Shown: positions 14,760 through 16,681 of the stretch, piece after piece | Numbering within the stretch: the first letter of the stretch is position 1 | Layout of the letters: each line of letters opens with the position of its first letter | Source: Verrucomicrobia bacterium UBA3214 | Lineage (GTDB): Bacteria; Verrucomicrobiota; Kiritimatiellia; RFP12; UBA1067 | NCBI GenBank assembly: GCA_002363575.1 | Contig: DEWI01000111.1 | Span: 1-16,681, forward strand | Length of the DNA stretch: 16,681 bases | Direction of reading: 5' to 3' | Program-made: the position numbers and the translations under genes | The notes under the pieces: model-generated | The model's database searches: none | Seen by the model: the letters and a program-made list of their open reading frames with translations, nothing else | What the model was told of the DNA's origin: nothing

Positions 14760-16280
14760 TCACCGTTTCGCCTCCATCATGCGGTTGACGGCCACCAGCA
14801 GCGCGAGTATCGAGCCTTCGATCACGTCGGTCGAAACCCCGCGTCCGCGGTAGGCGCCTTTGGAGTCGGAAATCTTCACCAGCACTTCGCCGAGGGCGTC
14901 GCGGCGCTCCGTGACGGCCTCGATGCGGTAATCCTCCAGCGTGAAGCGATGGCGGATTATCTTCTCCACGGCGCGGAACGCCGCGTAGATGGGCCCGGAG
15001 CCGATGGCGGCCTCCTGCACACGGCGCTTCCCCTTGACAAGCGTTATCTGCGCCGTGGCGCTCATGTGATTGCCGCTGTTCACCACGAACGAGTCGAGCT
15101 TCCATTCCTGCGATCCGGAATGCCGCGCGGCGACGCGCGTCTCCGCGAGCGCCGCGAGGTCGCGGTCGGTAATCTGCTTCTTGCGGTCGGCGAGCGCCTT
15201 GAACGCCGCGAACACCTCCGCAAGGCGCGCGGAGTCGAGGTCGTAGCCGAGGTCCTTCAGGCGCGTCTCGAGCGCATGCTGGCCGGAATGCTTGCCGAGC
15301 ACGAGTTCCGTCTGCTTCATCCCGACCGATTCCGGCGTCATGATCTCGTAAGTCTCCGCCTTGGAGAGGACGCCATGCTGGTGGATGCCGCTCTCGTGCG
15401 CGAAGGCGTTGGCGCCGACGATTGCCTTGCCGGGGGCGATGCGCACGCCCGTTATCGTGGAGAGCAAATGCGCCGTGCGGGCGATCTCCTCCGTGCGGAT
15501 GCGCGTTGCAAGCGCTCCGTAGGCGTCGCGGCGCGTGCGCAACCCCATCGCGATCTCCTCAAGCGCGGCGTTGCCCGCGCGCTCGCCGATCCCGCAGATC
15601 GTGCATTCCACCTGGCGCGCACCGGCGCGCACGCCGGCTAGCGAATTCGCGACGGCCAGGCCGAGATCGTCGTGGCAGTGTGTCGCCACCGTCACGTTAC
15701 CGATCCCCTTCACGCGATTCATGACGGACGCGACGAGCGCGCCGAATTCGTCCGGCGTCGAATAGCCCACGGTGTCTGGGATGTTCACGACCGTCGCTCC
15801 GGACTCGATGGCCGCCTCCAGCGCCCGGCAGAGGAAATCCGCATCCGTGCGCGAAGCGTCCTCGGCGGAGAATTCCACGTCATCGCAGAGATTCCGCGCA
15901 TAGGCGACGGCTCGCCGTATCCGCTTCAGGCAGTCGGCGCGGGAAATGCGCAATTTGTATTTGAGGTGCAGATCGCTCGTGGCAAGGAAAGTGTGTATGC
16001 GCGGGCGCGCCGCCCCGCGGATCGCCGCGGCGGAGGCCTCGATATCCTTCTCCAGCGCCCGCGAAAGCGAACAAACCGCGGAGGACTTCACCGCGTCGGC
16101 GACGGCCTTGACGGACTCGAAGTCTCCAGGCGAGGCGGCGGCGAAGCCTGCCTCCATGACATCGACGCCAAGCGCCTCGAGCTGGAGCGCCATGCGCACC
16201 TTCTCGTCGAGGTTCATGGAGTATCCGGGAGCCTGCTCGCCGTCCCGGAGCGTCGTGTCGAATATCTGCACTGCTTTCAT
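14760..16280 (-). CDS. leuA: 2-isopropylmalate synthase
   Basis: Condenses acetyl-CoA with 2-oxoisovalerate, the committed step to leucine. 506 residues. [15 protein letters not shown] at 7-21, [13 protein letters not shown] at 201-213 (metal-binding His pair) and [13 protein letters not shown] at 225-237 mark the TIM-barrel catalytic domain. The C-terminal ~130 residues (from the [11 protein letters not shown] region on, with [15 protein letters not shown]) form the leucine-sensing regulatory domain, so feedback inhibition is expected. ATG at 16280 has GAGGAAA 4-5 nt upstream; an in-frame TTG at 16307 falls within the attenuator's T-run and is rejected. First structural gene of leuACDB, controlled by the leader directly upstream. 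Confidence 0.96.
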   Translation of the reverse strand: MKAVQIFDTTLRDGEQAPGYSMNLDEKVRMALQLEALGVDVMEAGFAAASPGDFESVKAVADAVKSSAVCSLSRALEKDIEASAAAIRGAARPRIHTFLATSDLHLKYKLRISRADCLKRIRRAVAYARNLCDDVEFSAEDASRTDADFLCRALEAAIESGATVVNIPDTVGYSTPDEFGALVASVMNRVKGIGNVTVATHCHDDLGLAVANSLAGVRAGARQVECTICGIGERAGNAALEEIAMGLRTRRDAYGALATRIRTEEIARTAHLLSTITGVRIAPGKAIVGANAFAHESGIHQHGVLSKAETYEIMTPESVGMKQTELVLGKHSGQHALETRLKDLGYDLDSARLAEVFAAFKALADRKKQITDRDLAALAETRVAARHSGSQEWKLDSFVVNSGNHMSATAQITLVKGKRRVQEAAIGSGPIYAAFRAVEKIIRHRFTLEDYRIEAVTERRDALGEVLVKISDSKGAYRGRGVSTDVIEGSILALLVAVNRMMEAKR

Positions 16281-16305
16281 TTGTTTTCCTCTATTGGTGT
16301 TGGAC

Positions 16306-16343
16306 AAAACGAAAAACGGCCCCGCCTGTGCGCGGAGCCGTTT
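16306..16343 (-). terminator. leu attenuator terminator
   Basis: On the minus strand, AAACGGCTCCGC and GCGGGGCCGTTT form a 12-bp stem (one G-U) with a 6-nt loop, followed by TTTTTCGTTTTG. A textbook intrinsic terminator lying before leuA, so it must be regulated to allow expression. Confidence 0.9.
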
Positions 16344-16394
16344 CGCTTCGATCTGAACACCTGACCTTTTCAGACGAGCAAAACCGCCCCGCGC
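16330..16394 (-). promoter_or_regulatory. leu antiterminator (alternative pairing)
   Basis: GCGCGGGGCGGTTTTGC (16394-16378, inside the end of the leader peptide gene) pairs with GCGAAACGGCTCCGCGC (16346-16330, the first terminator arm) over 17 positions with one mismatch and two G-U pairs. The two structures exclude each other. A ribosome stalled at the Leu codons leaves the first segment free and so favours read-through. Confidence 0.8.
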
Positions 16395-16444
16395 CTCGTA
16401 AGCGCAAGGAGAAGAAGCCCGTTGAGAAGAAGGTTGGCGTTCAT
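16370..16444 (-). CDS. leuL: leu operon leader peptide
   Basis: A 24-codon frame directly upstream of the attenuator, beginning MNANLLLNGLLLLALT and ending LLV then TGA. Ten of 24 codons are Leu (positions 5-7, 10-13, 15, 22, 23), mostly CTT and CTC. It senses charged tRNA-Leu: stalling at codons 10-15 frees the antiterminator, while translation to the stop covers it and lets the terminator form. The start has no strong ribosome site. The peptide itself needs no function. Recognised by composition and position. Confidence 0.88.
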   Translation of the reverse strand: MNANLLLNGLLLLALTRRGAVLLV

Positions 16445-16472
16445 GTTTGCTTTTTTCGCTTGAACGGCCCGT

Positions 16473-16502
16473 AGTATATCATATCCGGACGATCCATGTC
16501 AA
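16473..16502 (-). promoter_or_regulatory. leu operon promoter
   Basis: A consensus TTGACA (16502-16497), 18-nt spacer, and TATACT (16478-16473) preceded by TGA (extended -10). It places the start point about 22 nt before the leader peptide ATG. The strongest promoter in the window, as expected for an operon held back by attenuation. Confidence 0.85.
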
Positions 16503-16681
16503 TGGGCCTCGCCCGGCTTCCGGCGTTTTGAACGCGGCCGGCTCTTGCAAAGCTCGCACGTTGAGTCTTGAATCCGCCACGACAGCACGCCGCAAGGCGC
16601 GAGATGCCGCGCCGGGCGCGAAACGCAGCCCCCGCAAGTCGAAAGCCGAAGCGACGCTAGTCGCGAATCGAAGCGACCCCA
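16503..16681. other. Right edge, no gene recognised
   Basis: Two minus-strand frames are open from the window edge; one ends in TGA at 16501-16499, touching the leu -35 box. It is Arg/Ser/Cys-rich with two CxxC pairs and resembles no family I know. CGAAGCGAC occurs twice, 22 nt apart (16647-16655, 16669-16677), next to the edge. It may be a repeat element or a gene end that cannot be judged from here. Confidence 0.3.

Noticed and set aside
16281..16307. Nine-residue longer LeuA starting at TTG
   Set aside because: It begins in the attenuator T-run; the ATG at 16280 has a good GAGGAAA site and the family's usual N-terminus.
16280..16480. T-box riboswitch upstream of leuA
   Set aside because: No T-box sequence or specifier stem; the Leu-rich leader peptide and antiterminator explain control.

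Overview
The window is GC-rich bacterial chromosome, most likely from an uncultured member of the PVC superphylum; Kiritimatiellota/Lentisphaerae-like gut bacteria fit best. This is inferred from protein style only: secreted phosphatase and SGNH enzymes, a surface-protein tail ending in a basic FFRVKVELE-type motif, archaeal-type split LeuC/LeuD, and a group II intron scar. No rRNA or other phylogenetic marker is present.

Left part (1-3.5 kb, + strand): the 3' end of a calcineurin-like phosphoesterase; a secreted SGNH hydrolase whose first ~40 codons are the domain V/VI tail of a group II intron; and a twin-arginine-exported phosphoesterase that breaks off after its GNHD motif and runs into the tail of an unrelated surface protein, with an in-frame TAG inside the fused tail. 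This segment looks rearranged.

Middle (3.6-7.8 kb): a two-domain MmcQ/YjbR protein on +. Convergent to it is a tight minus-strand operon of overlapping or nearly touching genes: DUF1653, a Memo-AMMECR1 fusion, the matching radical SAM enzyme (the AmmeMemoRadiSam set), a macrodomain ADP-ribose hydrolase, and a barstar-like protein with a signal peptide. This is the best candidate for a little-described system. Across a divergent control region with a possible pseudoknot sit two small secreted His/Pro-rich proteins, then a LysR regulator.

Right part (9.9-11.8 kb, minus strand): a second DUF1653-macrodomain pair, with the macrodomain cut in half, followed by phosphatidylserine decarboxylase and a C_GCAxxG_C_C redox protein. 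The two DUF1653 promoters share blocks at identical spacing, so this is a duplicated module.

Right end (11.9-16.5 kb, minus strand): a complete leucine operon leuA-leuC-leuD-leuB. A strong promoter is followed by a Leu-rich 24-residue leader peptide and a well-formed transcription attenuator with a 17-bp antiterminator (one mismatch).

Six recognisable promoters all carry an extended -10 (TGn directly before TATAAT/TATACT). Two of them (psd and the LysR gene) end 7 nt before the start codon with no Shine-Dalgarno sequence, which points to leaderless mRNAs. No tRNA, rRNA, CRISPR array or intact insertion sequence was seen.
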